From Dastarcus helophoroides (taxonomy: Eukaryota > Arthropoda > Insecta > Coleoptera > Bothrideridae), in assembly GCA_028583605.1 (NCBI GenBank), contig CM053328.1, positions 6,791,804 through 6,855,803 of the forward strand: a DNA stretch of 64,000 nt, written 5' to 3'. The notes under the pieces were generated by a model. The model had not been told where the DNA came from. It saw only the letters and a list, made by a program, of their open reading frames with translations, and made no database searches. Positions within the stretch are counted from its first letter, which is position 1, and each line of letters starts with the position of its first letter. A program made the translations under genes and the position numbers. Below are positions 11,336-23,577 of the stretch, in pieces.

Positions 11336-12469
11336 AAAAGTACAAACATTTTATGAACTAAAATTAAAAATAAAAATATTATTTAGTCTTTGTAACTTCC
11401 AACAAAATCCTTGAGTAAGCGTGCATCGATAATATTCAATAGACCCCATCCAGAAAAACCTTCGGCTCACAAGAGCCCTTAAATACTGTTATTGTCGGCA
11501 AGTGATCTCGAATATATCGGTTTTGCATTCTGCTAGCGATTCTGGGCAAATTAACCAGAAAACGGGCGCAACTTTTGATCCGTACCAAAGGCGAACGGAA
11601 AACTCCGGACTTTCCAGCCGAATGCGTCGAAGTAGGAAAAGGAAAAAACTTGCAAATCACGTGGAAAACCTTCCGACGTTAGCGACGATCAGCGACGTAC
11701 GCCATCCCTACCGTCTAGAAAGTTTCAAGGGCGAGACGCCGTGACGCATGTGGCGGTTTGAAGCGTCAGCGTGGCGGGCGAAAGAGCCGCCACCGGATTG
11801 GTCGGGGAGCGGTAATGACCAAAACCAATAGCGCGGGATATTGATTTTCAGCGAGTCGGCTCGACATAGCTTTAGTGGAAATACAAGCGGATGTTTTAGC
11901 TCGTCAGATGAAACTAGGGTTCATAGGGCGGCTTACATTGTATTAAGAAATGAAAATAGAGGTTTCAGGATTGTACAATTGTCGTATTTTCTTTTTGTTT
12001 TCAAAATGGGTTTACTCTTTAAAACAATACTTTGTTGTTGTTGCCTTTAGAAAATCTTTCAAAATGTTTTATATTTTCTACTCTAGTGTATTCAGCACTA
12101 AATCGGTTTTAAGGTTTTAATAATAAAATATTAAAAAAAATGAATAGTAAAGTGGATGCTGTTACAAAAATTGATCAGAAACGTTTTTGTTTCAGAAAAC
12201 GTAAAATTTCTAATCCAAGTAATAATATATGAAGGCGAAAGTGGGCTGTCTGTCTGTTTGCCAGCTTTTCAGGGTTCAATTTCTGAAACGATTTTGACGA
12301 AAGTTGTCACAGACCCACCTTTTAGAGAGATCATTAGTAGAATAGCCTTTTAACCTGGGAAATTGCTTCAGATACTCCCAAACTAATAATTATATCCAAA
12401 AAGAGTAATGATCTTTCTCCGTTTTCTATGTAAATAAATGATCTGACAGCGACGTTAGCGTCATCTAAA
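11336..12469. other. Unique island with promoter-like core and TE-like tail
   Basis: The composition changes sharply to CpG-containing unique sequence at about 11,420-11,900, then to AT-rich unique sequence. A stretch near 12,225-12,330 resembles a widespread insect transposon edge (GGCTGTCTGTCTGTTTG followed by GAAACGATTTTGACGAAAG), but I cannot assign a family. Frames of 70-80 codons exist on both strands at 11,436-11,744 and support no clear protein. Confidence 0.45.
11735..11880. promoter_or_regulatory. CpG-rich promoter-like region with two CCAAT boxes
   Basis: Within 100 bases there is a CRE-like TGACGCA (11,742-11,748), a GC-box GGCGGG (11,773-11,778), an inverted CCAAT box ATTGG (11,797-11,801), a direct CCAAT (11,825-11,829) and an E2F-like GCGCGGGA (11,831-11,838). 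This cluster is unlike the surrounding AT-rich repeats and fits a TATA-less, possibly bidirectional, housekeeping promoter. The direction and the gene served are not determined. Confidence 0.45.
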
Positions 12470-15400
12470 GATATGCCACAGCTTGGTTACCCAATATATA
12501 GGATGGAAACTCAATAGGTAATTAAATATACAAAACATCGCGTCAACGAATTTGAACAAAACATCATTCTGCAAACTGCACGAATCTCTTTAAAACTGCG
12601 ACGCCAACTACGACTTCTCTTGTAGTTGGCAGAGAATGTGTTAAAGAAGAATATAAGTCAACAATTTTTGTCAAAACTCGACATTTCTATTATAAAATTC
12701 TTAAAATAAAGTCGAAATTTAAAGCACAAACTAGTAATTGTTGTAAGATGTGTCACAGCTTGACCTCCCAATATATAGATAAGAAATCAACGTATCAACG
12801 AATTTGAACAAAACATCATTCTGCAATTTGCACCAACTCTTTAAAGCTGAGACGCCAACTAGGAGTTCTCTTGTGGTTGGCAGAGAATGTTTTAGGGAAT
12901 AATCCAAAGTCAACATTTTTATGAAAACTCGACATTTCTACAAAAAAAAATTCTTAAAATAAAGTCGAAATTTGAAACACAGACTAGTAATTGCTGTAAG
13001 ATGTGCCACCACTTCACCTCCCAATGTATAGATGACAAATCAAATACGTATCACCGTATCAATGAATTTGAACAAAACATCATTCTGTAATTTGCATGAA
13101 CTCTTTAAAGCTGAGACGCCAACTACGAGTTCTCTTGTAGTTGACAGAGAATGTGTTAAACAAGAATCCAAAGTCAACATTTTTATTCTTCATGGTAGAC
13201 CCTTATTGACCGGAAATAATAATAATAATATTAAATATTGACCGAAGAAATGTTAAATAAATTGAAAAAAACATAAAGTCAACATTTTTGTCAAAACTCG
13301 ACATTTCTATAAAAAAAATTCTTAAAATAAAGTCGAAATTTGAAGCACAAACTAGTAATTGTTGTAAGATGTTCCACAGCTTAACCTCCTAATATATAGA
13401 TAAGAAATCAAATACGCATCATCGTATCAACGAATTTGAACAAAACATCATTCTGCAATTTGCACCAACTCTTTAAAGCTGAGACGCCAACTAGGAGTTC
13501 TCTTGTAGTTGGCAGAGAATGTGTTAAGGAATAATCCAAAGTCAACTTTTATAAAAACTCGACATTTCTACAAAAAAATTCTTAAAATAAAGTCGAAATT
13601 TGAAACACAAAGTAGTAATTGTTGCAAGATGTGCCACAGCTTGACCTCCCAATATATAGTTGAGAAATCAAATACGCATGATCGTATCAACGAATTTGAA
13701 CAAAACATCATTCTGCAATTTGCACGATCTCTTTAAAGCTGAGACGCCAACTACGAGTTCTCTTGTAGTTGGCAGAGAATGTGTTAAAAAAGAATCCATA
13801 GTCAACATTTTTGTCAAATCTCGACATTTCTATAAAAAAAATCGTAAAATAAAGTCGAAGTTTGAAATACAAACTAGTAATTCTTGTAAGATGTGTCGCA
13901 GCGTGACCTCCCAATATATAAATAAGAAATCAAATACTCATCATTGTATTAACGAATTTGAACAAAACATCATTCTGCAATTTGCACGAACTCTTTAAAA
14001 CTGCGACGCCAACTACGATCTCTTGTAGTTGGCACAGAATGTGTTAAAGAAGAATCTGAAGTCAACATTTTTGTCAAATCTCGATATTTCTATAAAAAAA
14101 ATCGTAAAATAAAGTCGAAATTTGAAATATAAACTAGTAATTCTTGTAAGATGTGTCGCAGCTTGACTTCCCAATATATAAATAAGAAATCAAATACGCA
14201 TCATTGTATTAACGAATTTGAACAAAACATCATTCTGCAATTTGCACGAACTCTTTAAAGCTGAGACGTCAACTACGACTTCTCTTGTAGTTGACAGGGA
14301 AAGTGTTAAAGAAGAATCCAAAGTCAACATTTTTGTCAAATCTCGACATTTCTATAAAAAAAATCGTAAAATAAAGTCGAAATTTGAAATATAAACTAGT
14401 AATTCTTGTAAGATGTGTCGCAGCTTGACCTCCCAATATATAAATAAGAAATCAAATACGCATCATTGTATTAACGAATTTGAACAAAACATCATTCTGC
14501 AATTTGCACGAACTCTTTAAAACTGCGACGTCAACTACGACTTCTCTTATAGTTGGCAGGGAATGTGTTAAAGAAGAATCCAAAGTCAACATTTTTATTA
14601 AAACTCGACATTTTTATAAAAAAAATTCTTAAAATAAATTCAAAATTTGAAACAAACTAGTAGTTGTTGTAAAATGTGCCACAACTTGACCGCCCAATGT
14701 ATAGATGAGAAATCAAATACGCATCATCGTATCAACGAATTTGAACAACACATCATTCTGCAATTTGCATGAACTCTTTAAAGCTGAGACGCCAACTACG
14801 AGTTCTCTTGTAGTTGGCAGAAAATGTGTTAAACAAGAATCCAAAGTCAACATTTTTGTCAAAACTATATTTTTATAGAAAGATTCTTAAAATAGAATCG
14901 AAATTTGAAGCACAAACTAGTAATTGTTGTAAGATGTGCCACAGCTTTACCTCCCAATAAATAGATAAGAAATCAAATACGCATCATCGTATCAAAGAAT
15001 TCGAACAAAACATCATTTTGCAATTTGCACTAACTCTTTAAAGCTGAGACGCCAACTACGAGTTCTCTTGTAGTTGGCAAGAATGTGATAAAAAAGAATC
15101 CAAAGTCAACAGTTTTGTCAAAACTTGACATTTTTATAAAAATATTCTTAAAATAGAGTCGAAATTTGAAACACAAACTATTAATTGTTGTAAGATGTGC
15201 CACAGCTTCACCTCCCAATATATAGATGAGAAATCAAATACACGTCATCCTATCAACAAATTTGAACAAAACATCATTGTGCAATTTGCACGAACTCTTT
15301 ACAGCTGAGACGCCAACTACGAGTTCTCTTGTAGTTGGCAGAGAATGTGTTTAAGAAGAATTCAAAGTCAACATTTTGATCAAAAGTCGGCATTTCTATT

Positions 15401-15720
15401 AAAAAATTCTTAAAATAAAGTCGAAATTTAAAGCACAAACTAGTAATTGTTAGTAAGATGTGTCAAAGCTTGACCTCCCAATATAAAGATTAAGATATCA
15501 AATACGCATCATCGTATCAACGAATTTGAACAAAACATCATTCTGCAATTTGCACGAACTCTTTAAAGCTGAGATGTCAACTAGGAGTTCTCTCAGTAGT
15601 TGGCAGAGAATCTGTTAGGTAAAAATCCAAAGTTAACTTTTTTATCAAAACTCGACATTTCTCTAAAAAAAATCTTCAAAATAAAGTCGAAATTTTTACA
15701 GTTTTTTTGAGTTGAAAGAA
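12470..15720 (+). repeat. ~261-bp satellite array, about 12 monomers
   Basis: The landmark GAATTTGAACAAAACATCAT recurs at 12,548, 12,800, 13,064, 13,432, 13,692, 13,954, 14,214, 14,476, 14,737, 14,997, 15,258 and 15,532. Most spacings are 260-262 bp; the 368-bp gap is explained by a 90-bp insertion plus its duplication. Each monomer has a hairpin with arms GCCAACTAC and GTAGTTGGC, and ends with the A-polarity phrase AAAGTCGAAATTTGAA. Monomers are clearly alike but diverged. Open frames are repeat effects. Confidence 0.95.
13185..13274 (-). mobile_element. 90-bp non-autonomous element (family E) inside a satellite monomer
   Basis: The third monomer is interrupted by 90 bp flanked by a perfect 15-bp direct repeat AAAGTCAACATTTTT (13,170-13,184 and 13,275-13,289). 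Other monomers have this sequence once, so the insertion point is exact. The insert includes an ATT/AAT trinucleotide run and, read on -, shares CCAATAAGAGTCCACCATGAAGAA-type text with sequences near 16,620 and 33,310. It encodes nothing. Confidence 0.85.
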
Positions 15721-17452
15721 AAATTAGTAATTGTTATAAAAAAATATTTAACGAAGATTTTAAAATGCGAGACATCACATTTCGAGAAAAACTCGCCATT
15801 TCTGTAGTAGAAATTTCAAAAAAAAAGTCAAAACCGTGGTTGGAAAATTGAAAATTTGAATGAATCTCTGTCAAAATTTTGAGAAAAAAGTTCGCTGTTT
15901 CTATAAAAAAGTTCATTGAGAAAAAGTTGAAATTTCGGAAAAAAAGTTGTAATTTCTGTTCATAAAAAACGAAATTTCAAAAAAAAACCATTCGTCATAT
16001 TCTGTAAAGGAGAATTAAGGAAAAATCGAAATTCTTCCTGTCGGCGGTATGTCTATAATTTTTATTTTTGAAAATTAGTTGCAGTTTCGCAAAGAAAGTT
16101 AAAATTGAGATTAAAAAAAAAAGTCGAAATTTTAAAATTCAAAACATTTGTTTAAATATTTTTTTACGAAAAGTTCGAAATTAAAAAAAAATAATTCAAA
16201 AAAAAAGTAATAATTTCCAAATATATATTTTTTAATAAATACATTTTTGGAATTAAGTCTTTCAAAAAAAAGTTCCAAATCTTCAGAAAAAAATTGAAAT
16301 TGCTCTAAAGAAGTTGAAATTTTGACACTACAAATTTTTTTCTGACGTAAAGAATCGAAATCTTGGATTAAATAAATCAAAATTTTTTAGAAGATTTTTT
16401 TAAGACGATTTGAAATTGGGTAATTTTTTAAAGAAAAATAATTGAACTTTCCATATTTTTTGATAAGCGACGAGAATTCGGTAAAACACTTTAAATTTGC
16501 TATAAAAAGTCGAAAGTTCGAGAAAAAAGTCAAATTAGGAAGAACGTCGAAATGTTGAGATTCAAAATTTTTGTGAATCTTTCGTACAAAAAAATTGAAT
16601 ATTTATTAATTTTATTTAACATTTCTAGTTCAATAAACATGTTTCCGACCAATAAGAGTCCACCATGAAGAAAAAAATTGAAATGTCGGATAAATAATTC
16701 GTATTTTCATAAAACATTTTTTTTAAGACCTCTTCGAAACTTGGGGAGTCGAACCTTTCGAGAAAAATAATTTCTATATTTTTTTGATAAACGTCAAAAT
16801 TTTGAGAAAAAATTTGAAATTATTATAAAAAAGTCGAAATTTTGACACCCAAAATTTTTTGTAAATTTTTTAATACAAAAAAATTTCATATTTTTTGATA
16901 AAAGTAGAAATTTCAAAAAGTTAATATTATAAAAAAGTTTAATTCGAGACTAAAAGTTTTTGTTAATTTGCAAAAAAAGTAAAATTTTTTAAAGAAATTA
17001 TATCTTTGTCAACACGCAATAAAAATTTTAATATTTTCAAACTGGGCCGAAGAAATGTTAAATAAAATTAATAAACATCTTTGAAGAGTCGAAATTTAGA
17101 AAAAGAATTAAGAGGCAACTTTTCAAAAAATGTAGAAAATTTGAAAATATTCAAAATTTTTAAGATCAGAGTTTCGAAGAATAGTCAACATTTAAAAAAA
17201 TATTGAAATGTTCAAAAAAAAAAGTGCATTTGGCAAATAGATGAGGTTAAGTTGAAAACTTAAATAGAATATTTTGAAAAAAGTCAAAATCATCAATAAA
17301 TCAAAATTTTCAAAAAAGTGATTTCCAAGAAAAAATGGAAATTTAAAATAAGTTGAAATTTACAATTTCGAACATTTCAAAATTTAGAGAAACAGGAAAT
17401 TTTTAGAAAAATCGTAATTTTCAGAAAAAGTCAACCCGAAGGTCAAAATTTG
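15721..17452 (+). repeat. A-polarity degenerate phrase repeat
   Basis: AAAAAGTCGAAATTT-type phrases at irregular spacing, with occasional local duplications such as AAATTTTGACAC at about 16,318 and 16,840. No gene was seen. A partial family E copy on - lies at about 17,045-17,080. Confidence 0.75.
16607..16680 (+). mobile_element. Family E element, partial copy
   Basis: Shares TATTTAACATTTCT, GTTTCCGACCAATAAGAG and CCACCATGAAGAA with the TSD-delimited copy at 13,185-13,274 (opposite strand) and with 33,258-33,346. Ends are not delimited by a clear duplication. Confidence 0.6.
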
Positions 17453-17460
17453 AAGAGTCA

Positions 17461-17691
17461 CCCCAAGAGCAACCTTTGTTGTGTTTTTTAATCTTTTTTG
17501 GTTTCAGGGCACAAGATTTGGATTTCAATTTTCTTAGAATTTTAATTTTGAAAATTGTGGAAAAATTAAAATTCTAAGAAAATTGAAGTACAAATCTTGT
17601 GCCCTGAAACCAAAAAAGATTAAAAAGCACACCAAAGGTTGCTCTAACGCCTTTCGGTAGCCAAGCTATCATCTTCAGAGAGATACTCCCT
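17461..17691 (-). mobile_element. Foldback element copy 2 (family D), 231 bp
   Basis: An almost perfect inverted repeat: arms of about 85 bp (17,465-17,550 and 17,565-17,648) containing GTTTCAGGGCACAAGATTTG and its complement. Flanked by AAGAGTCA at 17,453-17,460 and 17,692-17,699. Sister repeat units at about 18,780 and 19,420 show the uninterrupted site, supporting an 8-bp target duplication. Read on -, it begins with a hammerhead-like motif (17,646-17,678): CUGAAGA, a U, stem II GAUAGC/GCUACC, GAAA, then a mutated stem III. Confidence 0.8.
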
Positions 17692-17699
17692 AAGAGTCA

Positions 17700-20600
17700 A
17701 GATTTTCAAAATTAGTCTTAAAATTTTTAGAAAAGAAAAAGCTGAAAAAATGGAATTTTTATATCGATCATATTCGAAAAAAGTCGATAGTTTCAAGAGT
17801 CGAAATTTTTGAGCTAAAATTTTCATAAGATAATTGATTTTCAAACAATTCTAATTTTTCCAAAAAATATAAAATTTTAGAAAATTTAAAATTTGCAAAA
17901 AATTGAGTTTTGAAAAATCGCAATTTTCGAAGTCTTATTAAAAAAAGTTAAATTTGGAAAAATCTGAAATTTCGAAAAAAAGTAGGAATTTTTAAAAATC
18001 AAATTTTGAAAAAGTTTGTTAAATGTTCGAGATTTCGAAGAGTTTAAATTAGGTATGTAAAAAATTTAAAACTTCGAGAAAGTCAAAATTTCTAAAAATT
18101 TATCGAAGTTTTCGAAAAAGTTAGATTTACAAAATAGTCATAATTTCGACAAAAAGTAGAAATTTTCAAAAACAGAAATTTTGGGAAAAATTGTCAAAAT
18201 AATTCTTCAAATTTTTGGAAAAGGGAAAGATGAAAAGGTGGAATTTTTATAGTCAGCCATATTCGAAGAAAATCAATAGTTTCAAGAGTCGAAATTTTTG
18301 AGTTAACATTTTCAGAAAAGAATTGATTTTCAAACAAGTCAAATATTTTTGAAAATACAAAATTTTCGGAAAATTTAAAATTTGCAAAAAATAAGTTTTG
18401 AAGAATCGTAATCTTCAAAAGTTCACTTTAAAGTCGAAAAAACGAGAAAAGGTAGAAATTTTCAATAAACAAATTTTGAAAAAGATCGAGATTTTCGAAT
18501 TAATCAAATTTTTGAAGTACAATTGGAAATAGATTAGGTTAGAAAAAATTGAAAACTTGAATAATATATTTTGAAAAAAGTCGAAATCATCAATAAATCA
18601 AAATTTTCAAAAAAGGTGATTTCCAAGAAAAAATGGAATATTAAAATAAGTCGAAATTTACAAACAATTTCAAAGATCTCAACATTTTGAGATACATACG
18701 CAATTTTTAGAAAAGCCGTAATTTTCAGAAAAAGTCAACCGGAAAGTCAAAATTCTGAAAATTCACGATTTTCGAAATCACAATTCTAAGAATCAAGGTT
18801 TTCAAAATAATTATTAAAATTTTTGGAAAAGGGAAAGCTGAAAAAGTGGAATTTTTATAATGTCAACCATATTCGAAAAGAATCAATAGTTTCAAAAGAG
18901 TCGAAATTTTTTAGTAATATTTATAGAAAAAAATTGATTTTCAAACAAGCAACATTTTTTCAGAAAAACGACATTTTCGAAAAATTCAAAATTTGCAAAA
19001 AAATTGAGTTTTGAAAGACCGCAATTTTCAAAAGGTCACGTTAAAAGTAAATTTTGAAAAAAGGCGAAATTTCGAAAATAGGTAGAAATTTTCAAAAAAC
19101 AAATTTTGAAAATGGTTGTGATTTTCGAAATTAATCGAATTTTTAAAGATTGAAATGTTCAAATAAAAATACATTTGGCAAATAGATTGGGTTAGAAAAA
19201 GTTGAAAACTTGAACAATATATTTAAAAAAAGTCCGAAGTCATTAATAAATCTAAATTTTCAAAAAAGGTGATTTTCAAGAAAAAATGGAATTTTAAATA
19301 AGTCGAAATTTGCAAACAATTTTAAACATCTCAAAATTTCGAGATACAGACAAAATATTTAGAAAAGTCGCAAAACTCTGAAAATTCGCTATTTTCAAAA
19401 TCGGAATTCTGAAGAATCAAGGTTTTCAAAATAATTCTTAAAATTTTTGGAAAACGGAAAGCTGAAAAAGTGGAATTTTTATAATGTCAACCATATTCGA
19501 AAAAAGTCAATAGTTTCACAAGTGTCTGAATTTTTCAGTTAATATTTTCAGAAAAAAATTGATTTTCAGACAAGTCAAAATTTTTCCACAAAAAAACAAA
19601 ATTTTCGGAAAATTAAAAATTTGCAAAAGATCGAAGTTTTGAAAAATCGCAATTTTAAAAAATCGCATTGAAAAAAGTTAAATTCGGAAAAAAGGCGAAA
19701 TTTCGAAAAAACGACCTTTTCAAAATTAATTGAAATTTCGAGAATTGCCTAAAAAAAATCAAAACTTCGAGAAAGTCAAAATTTTCAAAAAATAATCGAC
19801 ATTTTCAAAAAAATTATATCTACAAATTGGTCATAATTTCCTAAAAAGTAGAAATTTTCGAAAACAGAAATTTTGAAAAAGATCGAAATGTTTAAAAAGG
19901 AAATCGAATTTCCGAATATTTTAAAATTGTCTAAAAAAATTCAAAACTTCGAAAAAGTCAAAATTTCTAAAAAATTGTCGAAATTTTCGGAAAAAAGTTG
20001 GATTTACCAAATAGTTATAATTTGGACAAAAAGTGGAAATTTTCAAAAACAGAAAATTCGAAAAAGATTGTCAAAATAATTCTTAAAATTTTTGCCAAGA
20101 AGGAAAGCTGAAAAGGTGGAATTTTTATATATATTTTAGGTCGATATTCGAATAGTCGATATTCGAAGAAAGTCAATAGTTTCAAGAGTCGAAAGTTCGA
20201 GGTAAGATTTTCAGAAAAAAATTGATTTTCAAACAAGTCAATTTTTTTCAAAAAAACGAATGGTTCGAAAAATTCAAAATTTGCAAAAAATTAAGTTTCT
20301 AAAAATCGCAGTTTTCAAAAAGTCACATTGAAAAAAGTTAAATTTAGAAAAAAGGCTTAATTTCGTAGAGGTAGAAATTTTCAAAAAACAAATTTTGAAA
20401 GATTGAGATTTTCAAAATTAATCGAAAATTCGGGAATTGTCTAAAAAAAATTCAAAACTTCTTGAATGTCAAAATTTTTAAAAAATAATCGAAATTTTCA
20501 ACAAAAAAATTAAATTTACAAATTAATCATAATTTCCACAAAAGTAGAAATTTTCGAAAATATAAATCTTGAAAAAGATGGAAATATTGAAAAAAGAAAT

Positions 20601-20700
20601 CGAATTTTCGAATCTTAAAATTGTCTAAAAAAAATCCAAAACTTGGAGAAGAATTTCAAAAAATTTGCAAAAAATAATGGAACTTTTAAATCACAGAAAT
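17700..20700 (+). repeat. A-polarity repeat with ~630-bp higher-order units
   Basis: The landmark GTGGAATTTTTATA followed by CATATTCGAA recurs near 17,750, 18,238, 18,848, 19,475 and 20,115. A second landmark, AAATAGATTAGGTTAG, recurs at 17,235, 18,528 and 19,179, which are one or two units apart. About five diverged units. No gene seen. Confidence 0.8.
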
Positions 20701-21356
20701 TTAACTAAATCAAAGAAATTAAAAAAAAAAGAAATTTCGAAAAAGATGATATTTTTGAAAAGTAGAGATTTTAAAAAATTCAAGGTTTTTTAATTCGAAA
20801 TTTTCAAAAAAAGTAGAAATTTTGAGACTAAAAATTTTTGCAAATTTTTCTTACAAAAAAGTCGAAATTTTGAGTAAATAATTCGGAATTTGTAGGCAAC
20901 AATTTTTTAAAGACAAATCGAAATTTTAGGAATTTAATATTTCGAGAAAAAAAAATGTATATTTCTAAATTATTGGATAAAAGTAGATATTTTGAGACTC
21001 AACATTTTTTTTATAGAAAAAAAACAATATCGTGATTCAATAATTCGCAATTTCTATAAAAGAGTTTTTGAAGACAAATCGAAATTTCAGAAATTAAATT
21101 TTTTGAGAAAATAAATGTAAAATTTTGTATTTTTTAATAAAAGTCGAAATTTCGAAAGAGCTGAAATTCTATTTAAAAAAAACTCGAAAGTTTAAGACTC
21201 GAAATTTTGAAATTAAAAATTTTTGTAAAATTTTTTTTTTTTGAAGACAAATCAAAGTTCCAGGAAGTAAATCTTTCTAAAAAAAATCTAACTTCTTAAA
21301 TTTTTTTAATAAAAGACGATTATTTCGAAAAAAAAATGATATTTTATGAAAAAGTC

Positions 21357-21452
21357 AAAATTTCGAGACTCGAAATTTTGAGACCCGAAATTTTAAGACC
21401 CGAAATTTTAAGACTCGAAATTTTGAGACCCGAAATTTTGAGACTCGAAATT
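21357..21452 (+). repeat. 15-bp minisatellite, array 1
   Basis: About six tandem copies of GAGACTCGAAATTTT (variants GAGACCC and AAGACCC). Confidence 0.9.
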
Positions 21453-21844
21453 TTCGTTTTTTTTTTTTCAGAAAAAAGTTAATATCTTTAGTAAATAATT
21501 CGGAATTTCTATAAGAGATTTTTTGAAGACAATTAGAAATGTCAGGAATTAAATCTTTCGAGAAAAAAACTTACATTTTTATATTTTTTTGATGAAAATC
21601 GAAATTTCGAGAAAAAATTGAAATTTATATAAAAGTTGAGATTTAGAGACTCAAAATTTTGATAAATATTTCTAAGAAACAAAGTCGATGTTTTGAGTAA
21701 ATAATTCGGAATTTTACTAAGATGTTTGAAAGACGAATCGAAATTTCAGGAATTAATTAAATCTTTCGAGAAAATAAATGCAAAATTTTGTATTTTTTAA
21801 TAAAAGTTGAAATTTCGAAAGAGTTGAAATTCTATAAAAAGAAA

Positions 21845-21990
21845 ACTCGAATTTTTGAGATTCGAAATTTTGAGACTCGAAATTTTAAGACTCCAAATTT
21901 TGAAACTCAAAATTTTGAGACTCGCAATTTTGAGACTCGAAATTTTGAAAGTCGAAATTTTGAGGCTTGAAACTTCGAGACTCGAAAATA
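21845..21990 (+). repeat. 15-bp minisatellite, array 2
   Basis: About nine copies of the same 15-mer. Because 15 is divisible by three the array is open in frame as Asn-Phe-Glu-Thr-Arg repeats; this is not evidence of a protein. Confidence 0.9.
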
Positions 21991-22381
21991 TTAGATCCAA
22001 AATTTTTGTAAATTTTCCTAAAATTGGGTATATAATCTGGAATTTCGATAAAGGATTTTTTGAAAACAAATCGAAGATTTCAGGAATTAAATCTTTCTAA
22101 AAAATTGTAACTTCCTAAATGTTTTTAATAAAAGACTACATTTCGAGAAAAAAATTGTATTTTATAAAGAAGTCAAAATGTCGAGTCGAAATTTTCGTAA
22201 TTTTTTTTTTTTTAGAAAAAAGTGGATGTCTTGAGTAAATAATTCGGAATTTCTATAAGATTTTGTAAAGACGAATCGAAATTGCAGGAAAATAAATCTT
22301 TCGAGAAAATAAATGCAAAATTTTGTATTTTTTGATAAAAGATCGAAATTTCGAAAAAGAGTTGAAATTCTATGAAAAAAA

Positions 22382-22566
22382 AACTCGAAATTTTAAGATT
22401 CGAAATTTTGAGATTCGAAATTTTAAAGCTCGAAATTTTGAGATTCTCAGATTTTGAAACTCGAAATTTTGAGACTCGAAATTTTGAGACTCGAAATTTT
22501 GAAACTCGAAATTTTGAAACTCGAAATTTTGAGACTCGAAATATTGAGACTCAAAATATTTGTAAA
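22382..22566 (+). repeat. 15-bp minisatellite, array 3
   Basis: About twelve copies, the most regular of the three arrays, especially from 22,455 on. The base is GACTCGAAATTTTGA. Confidence 0.9.
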
Positions 22567-23439
22567 TTTTCTTAAAATTGAGTAAATAACCCTTAAGTTT
22601 CAGGAATTAAAAATTCTGCTTCCTAATTTTTTGTAACAAAAGACGATATTTCGAGAGAAAAAATGATATTTTATGAAAAAGTCAAAATTTTGGGACTCGA
22701 AATTTTCGTAATTTTTTTAAAGAAAAAAGTCGATATTTTAGATAAATAATTAGAAATTTCCATGAAAAATTTTCGTAGTCAATTCGAAATATCGAACATT
22801 ACCAAAAAAAATTGAAATTTGAAAGCCGAAATTTTGGGACTTAATTTTTGTAGATTTTCTCCTGCGCGAAAGTTGGAATCTTAAGAAAAAAAAATCGGAA
22901 TTTCGATAAATCATTTTTTTTAAACATGACAGTTCAGGAAAAAGGTATTCGAGAAAAATCGAAATTTTGGAAATTAAAATCGCCAGTATTTTGTTAGCTA
23001 CTAACGAATGAATAAATTCATTGAGCAGCTTCATATAAGTTGAGTAAATTACAACACCTTAAAAGGTAACCTGGATATTCTTTATACAAAATTCATGTAA
23101 TAACAAAAGTTTTTGAAACAACCTCCGAAGGAAGTGAATTCCTTCCAAAGATGTTGCAAATTGCCTGACTCAGTCCCAAAGCATCCTAATGATTCAGCTA
23201 GGAATCCAATGAACTTCTTGTATAAATATATAAGCGGATACATCTCGTAACGTGAATATCGATTTTTTTAGCTTTGGTATTTCCTCCGCGCCGGATTAAT
23301 TTTAAAGACAAAGCCCCCACAGCTGTCGGATCTCATTCTTATTGTAAACTGCACACAGTACCCTCACGGTATAAAACGCAACGTTCCCAAAATATCCTTT
23401 TGTTTATAAACAAGTCCGCTACTTCGGCGTCCGCCGGTT

Positions 23440-23560
23440 TCGAATTTGGCGCTCTCGATCGTCGCGACGATTGGTGGTCTCGGACGAGCCGCTGCCTTCC
23501 CACCAATCGCGATTCGAAACGACAGGCGCTCGCTCTGGCGTTGCCAAGGTTAGCCTCAGT
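23440..23560. promoter_or_regulatory. Promoter-like region with inverted pair of CCAAT boxes
   Basis: ATTGG at 23,470-23,474 and CCAAT at 23,503-23,507 lie in an inverted arrangement (arms GATTGGTGG and CCACCAATC) within CpG-rich sequence. This fits a TATA-less promoter, possibly bidirectional. Two half-sites like the RFX X-box (GTTGCCATAGC and GTTTCCATAGC read on -) follow at 23,830-23,840 and 23,776-23,786. Confidence 0.4.
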
Positions 23561-23577
23561 GCTGTCGAACAGCGGAC

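Larger units (their letters stand above)
20701..22990 (+). repeat. A-polarity repeat with ~500-bp units
   Basis: Units contain AAATCTTTCGAGAAAA, a GAATTAAATC segment and a cluster of GACTCGAAATTTT minisatellite. The units start near 21,060, 21,540, 21,760 and 22,290. It ends at the transition to unique sequence near 22,990. No gene seen. Confidence 0.75.

Noticed and set aside
13084..13150. Satellite hairpin as a hammerhead ribozyme (CTGAGA before the stem, AGAGAA after it)
   Set aside because: CUGANGA and GAAA are both absent in all monomers.
21788..22575. Asn-Phe-Glu-Thr-Arg pentapeptide repeat protein
   Set aside because: It is the 15-bp minisatellite read in frame; the unit length, not selection, keeps it open.
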